From NCBI GenBank assembly GCA_963682055.1, contig OY821748.1:28918661-28982660 (forward strand): a stretch of DNA of 64,000 nt, read 5' to 3'. The stretch's first letter is position 1, and every line of letters begins with the position of its first letter. Shown in pieces: positions 45,029 through 56,689 of this stretch. The DNA is from Primula veris. Lineage: Eukaryota > Streptophyta > Magnoliopsida > Ericales > Primulaceae. Below the pieces are notes generated by a model. It searched no databases. It saw only the letters and a program-made list of their open reading frames with translations, and was not told the DNA's origin. Position numbers and translations under genes: made by a program.

Positions 45029-48000
45029 ATATTACACATCTAGGAACAAGATTCACCAAGCAGTTAATATTTTACCTCAACAATGTTAATTACATGGAAC
45101 ATATATATTGGTTCCTATTTCTTTTATAACCATATTTTTTGGCAATGCTAGTATTCTTTTTTCATGTTCGCTAAGAACTTCTGCCACCATGCACCTACTC
45201 AATAGTCAATAATGTGCTTGCCCTATCTTGATAACCCGAAAGGGAATGTAAATTCTCTAGATTGTTTTTTGGTCAATTGAATTCAGTTGGTTTGTTTTTT
45301 TAAAATGTTGGTGCAAAACAAGAAAAGTAGAAATGACCGGAACATGCACTTTTTGAAGGAGTATAAACTTTCTGTAACAAAAATACATAAGAATTAATAG
45401 TTACAAGAGGAATTATATACAGGAAGCCATAACAAAAAAACTATTGTCCGTTAATAACGGACTCGTATGTATATATACATTAAGCCAAAGCTATATATGT
45501 TGTTCATTTATCTACTGAAATGAAACTATTTTAATTACAGAATTACAGAATTAAATTACAGAATTGAAATAAAACTATTCTAATTACATAATTAAATTAC
45601 AGAATAGAAACAGTACTTTAACGAAATTATAGAAAGGTAAAAAACAGAATTGAAAATTACAGCTAAGTACGGCAATTAAAATACTGATTGAAAAGACAGA
45701 AATATAAATTGCAGAATTAAAATACTAAATTGAAAAGATAGAAATATAAAAGACGAGACAACTGTTAGACAGTCTTCCCTTAACCGATATTCTCCCAACT
45801 ACCTTAATGTTTCTGGTTGTGTTGGCGCTTCGATCCCAAGGTACAACGTCTCGGATAACTCGCCGGAAACTGGCGATGAGTCAAAGTCGAGCTGTTGGTT
45901 GGTGGTTCTCTATCTTTCTAAATGCTATGGAAAAATATGCAGATTGTTTTCAGAATGTAAAAAATGTTCTGTTTAGAGAGTGGGAGAGAGCTTCCTACTT
46001 ATAGGCTAAGCTAAAATCTCAGGCATTATGGTCACTTAATTCAGTATTCGAAACTGCTGAATTAATGATGCAATTATTCTCATTTAATTGCATCAGTTAC
46101 GAGCTTGCTAGAATTTTTGGGACTGTTTTGTTATTATCCAAAACTCTCAGACTTTCTTGGAACCGGAATCGGAACATTTTCCAAGTCCCAAGTCCCGTGC
46201 CAATGCCCGAGACCGAGACCGAGCGAGCGTGCGCGTGTGTGTGGTGCACTTGCCTACACACACACATATGAGGCTACACATTATTACCACTCTCTAGTGG
46301 TGAATATTTATATAAACTATTCAAAATAGTTTTTCCTCTTTGATGTGGGATAAACATTTGGGTGGCTTCCCCATCCATTTGTTTTCCCACTTCGGAGCCA
46401 ATTTCCATTCACACCCATTCATCGAATAGGTCATGCGATATACCGTTTCGAAGCTTGTCACACAAGCTACTCAAACCATTTGAGTACGGAGTCTAAACTT
46501 TAGATTTTTCGCATGTAATTTGACCAAACTTTTGGACTAGTGACCAATTCGGAAAACATCATGAAACATGGTTTTTTCAAACATATATTTTGAATTTATG
46601 CATGATTGGGAATTATGGACATGCGATTGGTAGGAATAATGAGCCTACTATGATTTATGTTATTTGCATTTTTGACATGGCATTACATTTTATCCCCTAC
46701 AGTGGAACATCATAGTTTTGTTTTGTTCGCTACAGTGGATTAGCGTGGTTTTCCCGTATAAGGGGTGAATTTATGGTACCGTATGTAGGTGAATGGGTCT
46801 TACACGGATCCCTTGAGCTCAAGGCATGCACGTAGGTACATTGGAATAGGATTACCCATTTTCATGCACACATGATCAATGGTTATTGTTCGTGTTAAAA
46901 ACTTATTCTTTGCAGGTGCGGTGGCATATTTTTGGGCAGTATGTATTATTAAAGAATTATAATTTCTTAAACTTTGTCTCCTACTGAGTATTTGTTAAAA
47001 ATACTCAACCCATGGAGCGGATCCAACCGTAACTGGGTGTTCGGTACCTTAGATTAAGTCCTTGTGGTAAAGTTAACTTTAAGGGATGCACGTGTATGAT
47101 AATTGAATAAGCATTTCTAAGTGTAGCTTTGAATAAGTGTACTTGAACACACTATTTTAGCTAGTTTGTAATATATTATGTTTTATCTTAATTGTCTTCT
47201 AATTTTGTGAAAAACACTATCTTCCGTTTTAATGTTATTAACTTTTCATTTCTAACTATAAATACTTAGTCTCAAGAAGTGAGGTTCTGACACAACGCGT
47301 CATGGGCCGAAGGCCCATTTTGAGCCCAATATAAAAAGTTTTTAATATTTGGGTGCCCGGAAGAATATGTTAATATCGAATGTATCAGTGACAAGTACTT
47401 GTGGAATAATTATACCCAAAACAGCTTACAGCTTACAGCTTACAGCTTACAAGGATGTCAAAAAAAAAGTATCTATTTTATGATTACTGTAAAGATAGAC
47501 GCAAAGAGGAGTGTGATTTAGATAACTACTAATAGTCTGGTCATTTAGGAGAGATCTGCACGAATAGGGTAACGATTGTCTCTTAGTTCCCTGACACATG
47601 TAGAATTAAAGCAACGCGATCATAATACAAATATAGCCAAGCTGTTGTAGTGCTAGCCTAGCCCGCATGGCCTTTATCTAAGTGCTTTAAAAGAATTATT
47701 GTTTTTTCGTATTGTGGGCTCGTTTTTTTGTTGCTTAATTTATTTTAAGTTGTAATTAATGTGGTTTAGTTACTTGAAATGAAAGTGGTTGATCAACTTA
47801 AACGAAATTAAAACCTTTTGGATTTCTCACATGAAGAAGCTAATTAACAATTTCAACCATATAAATTCCTCTTTATCTCTCTAAAAAACTTGCTTCATTA
47901 CTCAGAAGTACAATCTATCAAACTTCAATAATATCTGGAGAAAATATTAAAATAGTTTTTAGCAGATTTTTATAACGAGGTAACGGTCACACTTAACAAT

Positions 48001-48697
48001 GCTTGCCAATAAATGGTTGATAACTCTTTTACGCATATTATAATTTCTGTAATCGTATGTTCAGTTAGCCGATGCATCCTTTAATCCCTATCAGATATTA
48101 ATATGGTTTAATGTATTCAACTTTTCTCCAATTCCCATTTAGTGTACCGAACTCTGTATTTTCTCAATTCATGTTATTAACTAAATGTATTATTTCGATT
48201 TAACGCAATTTCGTGAAAAAAAAAATAGTAAATTCTGTCAAATATGAATTTTTTAACTAACAAAAGGAAAAGACCATAGCATCATTCTTATCAAATCTGA
48301 AAATATATATCTTGGACAGATTAGATTGGGGTAATTCTCAATAAATAACACTTTTCAAACTTAATCCCTAAAAAGCTACACATAAGATTACTCTCCCCAT
48401 TTAGTCAGACTTTAATAAAAATATAAATAGGCTCTCAAAATCTAATTTAGAGATGCGGTACCTTCTCTCCCAAACTATCTTTCTCTATCTAACAAACCAC
48501 TGCCACTCCATCATGCTCCACCCTCCACCGGAAATCGTCCTCCCGCCGGAGATCCTCCCCTCGAGTTGGCAATCCGACCCTCCAGTCGGAGCTCCGTTAC
48601 CTTGCTGATCAAGGTGTATATATATAGGTATGTGATAAAGCCATAACTTTGGTCGGTTGCGCTAGACTTTTCAACAATAATATAATAGTAAATCAAA
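45029..48697. other. No gene seen; simple repeats
   Basis: 45530-45740 is made of irregular AATTACAGAATT repeats. 47423-47449 is (CTTACAG)n, about four units. Short frames (45807-46004, 46065-46329, 48511-48696) have no recognisable motif. Confidence 0.45.
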
Positions 48698-49197
48698 TGT
48701 ATATAATGGACACTTCCTGATCTTTATTATTGCTCGGATTACTATCCTTATTCGGATTATTACACTTGCTCGGATTAGTATCTCTATTTTACAATTGTGC
48801 TCGATTTGACTATTTAATCTATCTTCTTGGTCTTTCTCCCGAATGGTGCTCGGCTTTATCTCTGCTCGGTTTATTTCTTGGTGTAATAAGCCTTGACTAG
48901 TTTCTCTCTTTTCTCAACTTCTCTCTATATTTTTTGGATAGATTTTCTGGTCCTTTTCTAAGAGGGATAATTGGCTATTTATAGGCAACTATGCCTTCTA
49001 GGATGTTGACAAATGTCTTCATCCCAGGGGTTTTTCAGACATGGGTCCCCATTTGAATGGTCTTGGGCTTTTGATAGTAATACCTTATTTCCTATTAAAA
49101 GCATAAGATGACCCATTTAAGCGTTGGATACCCATTTATAAAGTGGGTTGATTATTACCCGAATAGAATATTCGGGTCTAATTTTTATGTTCTATCA
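48698..49197 (-). mobile_element. Gypsy-type LTR (3' LTR), 500 bp
   Basis: Read on the minus strand it starts TGATAGAACA and ends ATATACA, with a TATAAATAG box on that strand (complement near 48975). To its right, the complement of a purine-rich tract GAGGAAGTCAGGGAGCAC fits a polypurine tract, so the element body extends to the right in minus sense. The five small genes and the PF04195-like gene to the right run antisense to it. The matching 5' LTR is not in the window; the body is interrupted at 55802. Confidence 0.55.
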
Positions 49198-49440
49198 AGT
49201 GCTCCCTGACTTCCTCGGCGTGGTTTCCATGTCGGGGGAGTCATGTTCGGTCTGTCGAGAATGTTACTTCGGTCTTGTCGTTCCCAATGCTTCATCGAGA
49301 AACGCAATAGACTCATGACGGTTCCCTGGGGGGCACATTTAATGTTTCCTATCCTAATATCTTTCTTCGAGGAAAACTCCTATAAAGGGGTGTGCCCCCT
49401 CCATAATTAGGCATTTTACTACTAATTTGCTCGTGACATA

Positions 49441-49761
49441 ATGGCTTCTTCAGGTTCTACTGGTAAGAGCTCCTTTAATTATATTTCCTATTTAGAAATG
49501 GAGATCAAGAAATCTCGTACCGCGAATAAGAAACTTGTGGACAAGGTTTCAAGTTACAAGAAAAGGTTGTCTGACATGGATTCTGATCATCATGTGACGA
49601 TGGCCGATCGGGATTGGGCTTACGAGCATATAAAGAGGCTCGAGGATAATCTGGCCAAGCAGAAGGCAGCGAAAAGGGCCTATAAGCTTGCCTTCAAGGA
49701 GTTGCATGCTCGGTCTAAACCGAGTTCGGATGACGATGAAGAAGGCTCTTCCTCGAAATAA
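49441..49761 (+). CDS. Small coiled-coil protein 1 (106 aa)
   Basis: TATAAA at 49381-49386 lies 60 bp before the ATG, and AATAAA at 49841 lies 80 bp after the stop, so this looks like a complete one-exon gene. The product is highly charged and predicted coiled coil from about residue 15 to 90 (LEMEIKKSRTANKKLVDKV). The C-terminal motif KRAYKLAFKELHARSK is shared with protein 2, and the tail is acidic and Ser-rich ending SSSK. No known domain, signal peptide or membrane segment. It is antisense to the Gypsy LTR at 48698. Function unknown; it may derive from the coiled-coil tail of a PF04195-type element protein. Confidence 0.6.
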   Translation: MASSGSTGKSSFNYISYLEMEIKKSRTANKKLVDKVSSYKKRLSDMDSDHHVTMADRDWAYEHIKRLEDNLAKQKAAKRAYKLAFKELHARSKPSSDDDEEGSSSK

Positions 49762-50064
49762 TTAATCTTTTGTAATTTCTGTTGTAATTTCTTTTGAATG
49801 GGGAGTCTTCTCCTCAGTTGTAATCGAAGTTTTTGAAATTAATAAAATATTTCCCTTTCCTTGTTCTTGTCTGTTCATCTTCTTGATATCTTTTTGGATG
49901 ACTTTAATTGGATTTGGAACTATGGTTAATTTGCCGTAAATGCTCTTGGGAAGTTCAAGAGGTTGTATTTCTTCGAGATGACCTTTGATCTACTCATTGT
50001 TTCTTCCTATAAAAGGGGAATGTCCCTGTATTCTTTATCCAATTCATTCTTTATTAACGAACAA

Positions 50065-50403
50065 ATGGCTTTTCCTATGGAAAACTATGGTGACAACCTC
50101 CCTGAATATGTTGCTCATCTTGAAGAGGAAGTTCAGAAGGTGCGTTATCTTGAGAAGAGGGTTGCCCGGCTGTCGGTGGAAGCTCGTCGGGCCGCCGAAC
50201 TAGACGAGCGATTGGATGCCCTGGAGAAGGAGCACCAGAGGTCTTTGCTCGACAGTATTCGCGCTCGTGCTCGGATCAAAGAGCTCGAGGCCTCCAGAGA
50301 TAGGCAACTTGCTTCCAAGAGGGCTTACAAACTGGCCCTTAAGGAAGTGTATGCTCGGTCGAAGGGGAAGCCAAATGACGAAGCGGGCCCTTCCACAAAA
50401 TGA
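50065..50403 (+). CDS. Small coiled-coil protein 2 (112 aa)
   Basis: The open frame begins at 49963, but TATAAAAG at 50008-50015 lies inside it, so the ATG at 50065 (MAFPMENYGDNLPEYVAHLE) is the likely start, 57 bp downstream of the TATA box. AATAAA follows at 50467. Heptad-like repeats run from about residue 17 to 85 (VRYLEKRVARLSVEARRA). The C-terminal motif KRAYKLALKEVYARSKGKP is close to that of protein 1 and ends PSTK. Base composition is more GC-rich than the flanks. Function unknown. Confidence 0.6.
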   Translation: MAFPMENYGDNLPEYVAHLEEEVQKVRYLEKRVARLSVEARRAAELDERLDALEKEHQRSLLDSIRARARIKELEASRDRQLASKRAYKLALKEVYARSKGKPNDEAGPSTK

Positions 50404-51042
50404 TTTTATTGTTTTTTCATTGTATTTCCTTTTACTGCTTCTTCTGTAACGAAGTATCAATTAATCAATAAAGACTTCTTTCTCTTGTTTATATCTGAAT
50501 TACTTTCCCAATGCAATTTCTTTTGGCTGCGCACGCTTGTGGCCTCATTAATGCTTTTTCTTGGGCATTGTGTTTGACCTTATCCATTGGACCTTCTTAC
50601 TCTTTATATCTGGGGACCAATAGGATTTCTTGAGCCTTGTGCATAAAAAATCTTATTCACCAGAGTTTTCTTGAGCTCTGTGCAAAAGATCTTGGATATT
50701 TATTTGAACCGCTGCCTTTCCCCAAAATGACGCGTGTTACGATGCCATTATTACTTACCCTCTTTAAATATTGGTAAGAATCCAAGCGTTTTGTGAACAA
50801 GAGTGACTTTTAATTACTCACGCTTTTTTAGAACCTTTTGGGAATCCAAACGTTTTTTCTTGAACAGACACATCTTTTAATTGCCGTCGCTTCTTAGTAC
50901 CCATTGGCGAACGGTTGCGACTCTCAATACCAGCCCTCATCTAATTGATCTATAAATACCTGCTTATAGCATGGTTACATCCACAATCCCCATCATATTA
51001 TTTTCCCCCATACACAGACCCTCATCTTATAATTTCCCTAAG

Positions 51043-51336
51043 ATGTCTGGTCCTTTCACCCAATCAGCATTAGCTTTGCAAGTGGAGGCTTTTGAAGCCT
51101 CCTATAGCCATGTACAAAGGCTGTTGAGGGATGCCGAGGAGGAACTGAAGGTGATGCGTTATCACCATACCGAGATGGTTCGGGAATTAACTTGGCTAAG
51201 ATCCGAACTGGCTTATTACCGACGTGCTCGTCAGGCTCTAGTCGAAGAGAATGAGATGCTAAGGGGGAACCCGACACTGAGGGACAGGGATGTCTCTTCC
51301 AGGCCCTCTCACCGATACCGATCGACTTCCCCCTAA
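51043..51336 (+). CDS. Small coiled-coil protein 3 (97 aa)
   Basis: TATAAATA at 50951-50958 precedes the chosen ATG by 92 bp; an upstream in-frame ATG at 50971 is only 20 bp from the TATA box and is less likely. Starts MSGPFTQSALALQVEAFEAS and continues as a coiled coil (LRDAEEELKVMRYHHTEMV) with a Ser/Arg-rich tail. The MSGP start is shared with protein 4. It is followed by a ~350-bp CT-rich stretch. Function unknown. Confidence 0.55.
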   Translation: MSGPFTQSALALQVEAFEASYSHVQRLLRDAEEELKVMRYHHTEMVRELTWLRSELAYYRRARQALVEENEMLRGNPTLRDRDVSSRPSHRYRSTSP

Positions 51337-51710
51337 CCTTCCCCCTTCTTTTTTATTTTTCTCTGCTTTTCCCCATCTTTTCCCATCTCTTTCTTTTTCT
51401 TATTTTTATTTTTCAGTTTCCTTCATTTCTTCCTCTTCCTCTTTTGTTTCTCTTTTTTTTTTATACTCTGTTCTCTCTACTTTTCATTCTTTTCTTTTTC
51501 CCTTTCTTTTTTGTTTCATTGACTTCCTTTTTATTTGTCTGTTTCCTTCATTTCTTTATCTTCTTTTTATCTGTTTTTCTTTTTCTTCTGCGCCTCCTCT
51601 TTCTTTTTCTTCATCTTCTCTCCCATCACTCTTTTTCTTTTTCTTCTTTTTTGCACCACTATGATGTAACAATCAACCCTGTGATCCTAAGGGTTTTGTG
51701 TTACATCTAG
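51337..51710. repeat. Polypyrimidine stretch
   Basis: Almost pure C/T on the plus strand. It produces long Phe/Ser/Leu frames (for example 51290-51664) that are composition artefacts. Confidence 0.8.
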
Positions 51711-51884
51711 GGTTTTTGTCATTTTTCTTTTTGACTCTTCTTTCTTATCACTTCTTCTTTTCTTGCACTCTTCTTCTTTTCCTCTTTTTCTTGTTTCTTA
51801 TGTTTTTCTTTTAGCGCCTCCTGCTCACTCGGCCTGCTGATATAGTTGATCTTCTTTGCCTGATCTTCTGTACTAGCTCTTCTC

Positions 51885-51985
51885 GGATGTAATAGGTCTT
51901 TATCTCGGATGTAACAGATTTCTTTTCGGATGTAATAGATTTCTTTTCGGATGTAATAGATTTTCTTTTCGGATGTACTCTGATG
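51885..51985. repeat. ~21-bp tandem repeat, about five units
   Basis: Unit CGGATGTAATAGATTTCTTTT with small changes, in the spacer between genes 3 and 4. Confidence 0.85.
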
Positions 51986-52177
51986 TAATGAACAATGATA
52001 TATCCCATATTTATTAATGAAAAGTATTTTTGCCCCTTTATTTTTGCACTTCTTTTTATATTGCACATGTGGTTTGTTGTTTGTCTGGAAGCTAGATCTT
52101 TGAATATCTCGTCTTTATTTCCTTCTGTACTGTTGTATCAGATGTCAGTAGATGTCCCCATCACTGTCGAATATAGG

Positions 52178-52255
52178 TGCATGCTCCCTAGTAGGTCAGG
52201 AATATGCATGCTCCCTAGTAGGTCAGGAATATGCATGCTCCCAAGCATGTCAGGA
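52178..52255. repeat. ~27-bp tandem repeat, three units
   Basis: Unit GCATGCTCCCTAGTAGGTCAG plus GAATAT, directly upstream of the TATA box of gene 4. It could contribute repeated regulatory sites; this is inference. Confidence 0.8.
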
Positions 52256-52384
52256 AAGATCGTGCTGTCTTCGCTCTATAAGTACTTCTCTTTTCTTTAG
52301 TAGTTTATCATCTCTCATTTTTCTTCTATTGCTTATTTCTCCCTCAGCCCCTCATTTTCTTCCGTACTATAACAATTTCCCAGA

Positions 52385-52864
52385 ATGTCTGGACCTGTGG
52401 CGAGATATCATGCTCAGATGAAGGGCTTAGACTCTGAGGTATCTCGGGTCCGCAGTCGGACGGCAAGGCTTGAGAAAGAGTATGGCGTTTTGGCCTTGAG
52501 CTTGTTCGGCTCTCATCCCGAAGAGACGGTGAAATGGACCAAGATTTCGGCACTGAGTCGTCACCTCGATCACTTGTTGTCACAGAAAAATCATATGGCC
52601 AACTCCTGGTATGATGCCGAGGAGATTTTGGACCATGCTCAAGATGATTTTGATAACTCTCCTCAAGGCCTTGGTAGCATAATGGTAAAGAATGCTCGGC
52701 TTGCGGAACGCGGCAGGGCTCTTACCACGGAGAACAACGAGTTCTCCTCGGAGAATGACAATTTGGTCGCCATGAATGATTCCTACCAAGCTCGGTTGAG
52801 TTGTTCTGCTCGTTCTGCTTTCTCTCGGTCTGGCAGTTCGATTTTTCCACCCATTGATCCTTAG
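52385..52864 (+). CDS. Small coiled-coil protein 4 (159 aa)
   Basis: TATAAGTA at 52277-52284 is 108 bp before the ATG. The largest of the five: MSGPVARYHAQMKGLDSEVS, then charged helices with KISALSRHLDHLLSQKNHMA and an Asn/Glu-rich coiled coil (ENNEFSSENDNLVAMNDS), and a Ser-rich tail. It has no recognised domain. It shares its start (MSGP) and C-terminal style (Ser/Arg then Pro) with protein 3, and is likely a duplicate with an insertion. Function unknown. Confidence 0.55.
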   Translation: MSGPVARYHAQMKGLDSEVSRVRSRTARLEKEYGVLALSLFGSHPEETVKWTKISALSRHLDHLLSQKNHMANSWYDAEEILDHAQDDFDNSPQGLGSIMVKNARLAERGRALTTENNEFSSENDNLVAMNDSYQARLSCSARSAFSRSGSSIFPPIDP

Positions 52865-53107
52865 ATTGGGCTAGTTTTCTTATGTATTTCCCCTTTTGCA
52901 ATTTGTGTTTTGTGTTTTGTTTTCTGTATTTGATGAATCAGTTGTATCTTTTCGTATCTCGTGCCTGTCTTGTGAACCATTGTAACGCTTCGTACTTTGT
53001 GCCTTTTGATTCTCTATAAATGCTCCCTGTTTCCTGTATCTCATTACCAATTTCTACCTCTCTCTCTTGTTTTATAATTTGTTTCTTCTATCTTGCTTTT
53101 GTTTGAG

Positions 53108-53470
53108 ATGGCTCCCATCACTAGGTCCGCCTCCAAAAAGAAAGCCCTTATGGAAGAGGAGCCTACTTTTTTGCTACCTCGTCCCCCTGGTTTTGGGAAG
53201 GAGGATTTGACTCCTCTTCAACTAAAAGAAATTGAGATGTCATGGCTGAAACATGATCTCATGTGTGCTCGGACTGAAGTGAGGAGGTTTAAACAATATT
53301 GGGACGAGGAGGGCACTGCTCGTTTCAAGGCCGAGCAAAAATGCGCGTCTCAGTCTTACGCCTTGAAACAGGCTGAGATGGCGATTTCTCGTTTGATTAG
53401 GGAGAAGGAGCATCTGGAGGAACTTTTGGCGAAGAAGGATGTTGATATGGGGGATAGTTCGAAAAAGTAG
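53108..53470 (+). CDS. Small coiled-coil protein 5 (120 aa)
   Basis: TATAAATG at 53015-53022 is 93 bp before the ATG, and AATAAA at 53541 follows the stop by 70 bp. The N terminus is basic (MAPITRSASKKKALMEEEP) and could be a nuclear localisation signal. A coiled coil spans about residues 40-110 (LKQAEMAISRLIREKEHLEE), and the end is SSKK like protein 1. Last of the five similarly built genes; about 960 bp separates it from the PF04195-like gene. Function unknown. Confidence 0.6.
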   Translation: MAPITRSASKKKALMEEEPTFLLPRPPGFGKEDLTPLQLKEIEMSWLKHDLMCARTEVRRFKQYWDEEGTARFKAEQKCASQSYALKQAEMAISRLIREKEHLEELLAKKDVDMGDSSKK

Positions 53471-53589
53471 GATGGGTGTATTTTCTTGTAAAAATTTTCT
53501 TTTTCTGTTGTATTGTTTGTGTTTTCCCCCTTTGTGGAAGAATAAAACTTGTCTTGCACTTGATTCTGTCTATTCTATTTTATTTGATG

Positions 53590-54430
53590 TTTCTCAGTAT
53601 ACACCGAACAATGTGCCCGGTTATCCCCCCGGAGAGCGTTGGTAGACTTGATGCTTCATGCCGTCAAGCTAGAAACGGTCTTCGTCCACCTTGTTCGGTA
53701 GGCCCTTTGGGTAAGAAATGGTTGGGAGTCGAGGAACTTTATCGGGGGACATTCTTGGTGTGATAATATTGGTAGCGTATGTGGGAAGCTTTTTGTGGTA
53801 GGGTCCACTGGCCGTTTATTTAGGTGTAATGATGTGAACTGCCTTGGGTAGTGGGATATGCTCTGACCTGGCAAAATCTGGAGCGTTTATATGTCACAAA
53901 TAGCAGCGGTTGTTGAATTTTGTATGGTTGGAAAAAAGGTAAACCTCTGTCACACGAAAGGACGGTTATTATTTTATTCTTTTTGTAACTCCACTCCTTT
54001 TTACTGTGCCAAGTAAGCCCTGTTGTTTGTATCACAAAATTCGCTGAAGAAAATATCTGTCTCTCTCTCTAAAGTATATTCTTCCCGCCAAAAGAAAAAG
54101 CGTTCGGCCGCTTGATTTAGGGTTTCGTGGTATTGTTGAAAGACTTGCTGCTGTTCTCGCTTGCTTGCTCATAATGATTACTGTAATTGATTTTTCGTTC
54201 TCCCCCCTCCTTTTTTTTTTTGTGTCAGGGGTTGTATTTGATTTGGCGTTGTGGTAATAGGTGTGGCGTTGGTATATGGTTCAGGTTGTCTATATATGTC
54301 TGATGATTCTTATGTATCTGGTTAATGTGAGTGTGTTGGGGGGGGGGGTGGTGGCGCTCGTTATATTGATGTGGTTCTTGTTTGTGTATTTGGTTAGTAT
54401 ATTGATGGACTTTTGATGATGTTTGGATAG
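53590..54430. other. Upstream region of the PF04195-like gene
   Basis: No clear exon. CT repeats near 54060, a G run at 54340-54348 and T-rich stretches. The first exon and promoter of the next gene should lie here but were not pinned down. Confidence 0.35.
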
Positions 54431-55801
54431 GAAATTCTAACCCAAAGTGTGGCCCAAGTTGGCACATTCGTAGAAAAGGATTTTAAGGAGCTTGCCGGAA
54501 TACCTGACAACATACACATTCGGCTTCCTATTTCTGACGAGGAGGTGCTGGGATTTGTTCCTGCCGGCGAGGTAGCTGTGCGCTCTTCGGCATTCTTCAC
54601 TGGGGGTCTTCGACTGCCTTTTACAAACTAGGTGGCTTCGTTCTTTGAGGCCGTCCAGATTGCTCCGGCCCAACTGGCCCTAAATGGTTACCGTACTCTG
54701 AATGGTATCCAAAGGTTATCGGAGTTGTCCGGAATACCGATTGAACTGAAAGACGTCTTCGGAGTCTATAGTTTGAGCTTTGAGCGTCGCAGCTCGTATC
54801 TGAAAACCTTGCGTTCCTTTTGCCGGCTCGTTATCGGTTTGCCAGATACCAACAAAGAGCGCAATCTTGGTATTGTTATAGCTTCCGGTGAATGGGGTTG
54901 TCCGGGACACCAGATTCCTGGACCGGCTACCAATGCTCCCACTATGCCAGACCTCGGCGCTCCCAATGTAGAGGCTCTGTTAGCTCTTTGGAAATGGTGG
55001 GGGCCTGGACCGACGCCGGATCCTGCGAGTCGTACTGCTCCCATGCTGCTCGGGTACTCTATGGGGTCGGTGACCAAGGGGAATCCCGCACCCGAGATCC
55101 CCAAAGAGCCTGAGGAGGAATTCTTGAAAGTGGTCCGGGCTCGAAGTGCTGCTCGGCTAGGGAAAAAGACCGTTCGTTCTAAGCGTCGTGCATCTGACCC
55201 TGTCGTTGGAACAACGAAGAGGGCTAGGGGAACCGATACATTGGTTACCGAGGAGGATGCTAACGTTGGCTCGGGCGAGGGGGTGTGTGCTGCTTCCCAA
55301 GGGGATACCACCGAGGATGCCTCTGCGCCGGGCTATGTATGTGTATATGTATTTTGATTTTCTTGACTTTTGATTGTTGTCGTTTTGTTCTCTAGTGCTT
55401 TGCTTTATTAGTCATTTGGTTTCAGCTATTGACTTCTCCATTGGTTACCCTTGCTCTTGCCCGGTCTATGGGTATTATTGTGTTTCAGGGGTCGATCGAC
55501 GATGTATTCGGACATATGAACCTCTTGACTAACATGGGAGAGGGTACGATGACCTTGCCTGTCATCTCGCCTATCCCTAGCGAGGATCCGATAGATCTGC
55601 CCGTTTGCTCGCCCATCCGTACTGAGGAAGAGATCGAGCATAGGGCCCCTGAGATTGATCATTTGGAGGAGGACGTGGGGGTGGAAATGGAGGTCGGCAA
55701 GGAGAGTGCCGTGGATGTTGTGACGGGTGTCGAGGATGAGGCTCTCGACGGACCCGAGAAGGTATTGGTGGACGAGGTCGCGATGGCCCGTTACATTGGT
55801 C
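54431..55801 (+). pseudogene. PF04195-like 'putative gypsy type transposon' protein, broken
   Basis: Exon 54431-55336 follows an AG acceptor and ends at TAT|GTATGT; exon 2 starts at 55426 after TTTCAG, both phase 0. Exon 1 contains IPDNIHIRLPISDEEVLGFV, FFTGGLRLPF and VQIAPAQLALNGYRTLNGI, then LSELSGIPIELKDVFGVYSL, which fits PF04195 (putative gypsy type transposon), a family carried by plant Gypsy elements. A TAG codon at 54629-54631 interrupts the domain. The C-terminal part is basic (KKTVRSKRR), then acidic (EEEIEHRAPEIDHLEEDVG). The gene is cut at 55802 by the LTR of another element. It runs antisense to the LTR at 48698. Role unknown. Confidence 0.7.
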
Positions 55802-56099
55802 TGTTTCCAACAAATTTTTCTATCTAATATACCAAGACAGAAAATAAATGGAGAAAGCAAAATAATTTTATTTATTTGTATTTTGCGGGTACAATCTCTG
55901 ATAATTTCTAAAATAAAGAAAATATAAATCCTTTGATTAATCTCTTCAAAATTGAATTCCTTGTGGCTCGAATTGCTTGTAAATAATCGAGATGTTAACT
56001 TGCTCGAGTTTTGAGGTTGATCTTGACTTGTACTTCTTTGTGAGTTTGATCTTGGAAAACGCTTGATTTGTGGTTTTAAAGTGTTTTTGAGGATCGAAT

Positions 56100-56540
56100 G
56101 AGGATCTTCTTTGAATTTGTTGATAAACTTGCTTGAAGTTCTTCAGTCTTGATGAAGATTTTTGAATAGTTGGTTTTGAAAAACACTTGATTCACGACCT
56201 TTGGAGCTTCTTGCAGATCAGATAGTGAATTTTCCTTGGATTTGTGGATGAGCTTGCTTGAAGTTCTTCGGGCTTGATGAAGATCTTCGAATGCTTGGTC
56301 TTGAAAAAAAACACTTAATTCACGACCTTTGGAGCTTCTTGCAGATCAGATGGTGGATTTGTCTTGGATTTGTGGATGAGCTTGCTTGAAGTTCTTCGTT
56401 TTTTATGAAGATCTTCGAATGATTGGTCTTGAAAAACACTTAATTCGCGGCCTTTGGAGCTTCTTGCGGATCAAATGGTGGATTTTGTCGTGGATTTGTT
56501 GATGAGCTTGCTTGAAGTTCTTCGTGTTTGATGAAGATCT
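56100..56540. repeat. ~122-bp tandem repeat in the LTR, about four units
   Basis: Units begin at GAGCTTGCTTGAAGTTCTTC near 56127, 56247, 56376 and 56506, each with CACGACCTTTGGAGCTTCTTG and GATGAAGATCTTCGAATG. Confidence 0.85.
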
Positions 56541-56689
56541 TCAAGTGCTTCGGTGGTTGATGGCTTGACTTCGGTAGAGCTTCTCTCTCTTGGATTTGGC
56601 TTCACCTTTTGCCTTCCACTTGTTGTCCCCCCTTTTAGGCTTGGGTTGGCCATCTATTTATAGTAGTTGGTGTGGTCTTTATCGCGATA

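Noticed and set aside
51290..51710. Long Phe/Ser/Leu open frames
   Set aside because: They follow from an almost pure C/T tract downstream of coiled-coil gene 3; no start context or domain.
54766..55311. 181-aa antisense open frame over the PF04195-like gene
   Set aside because: Shadow of the real sense-strand exon, which matches a known family and has consistent splice sites.
55426..55860. 144-aa minus-strand open frame
   Set aside because: Overlaps exon 2 of the PF04195-like gene in antisense and has His/Arg/Pro-rich shadow composition.
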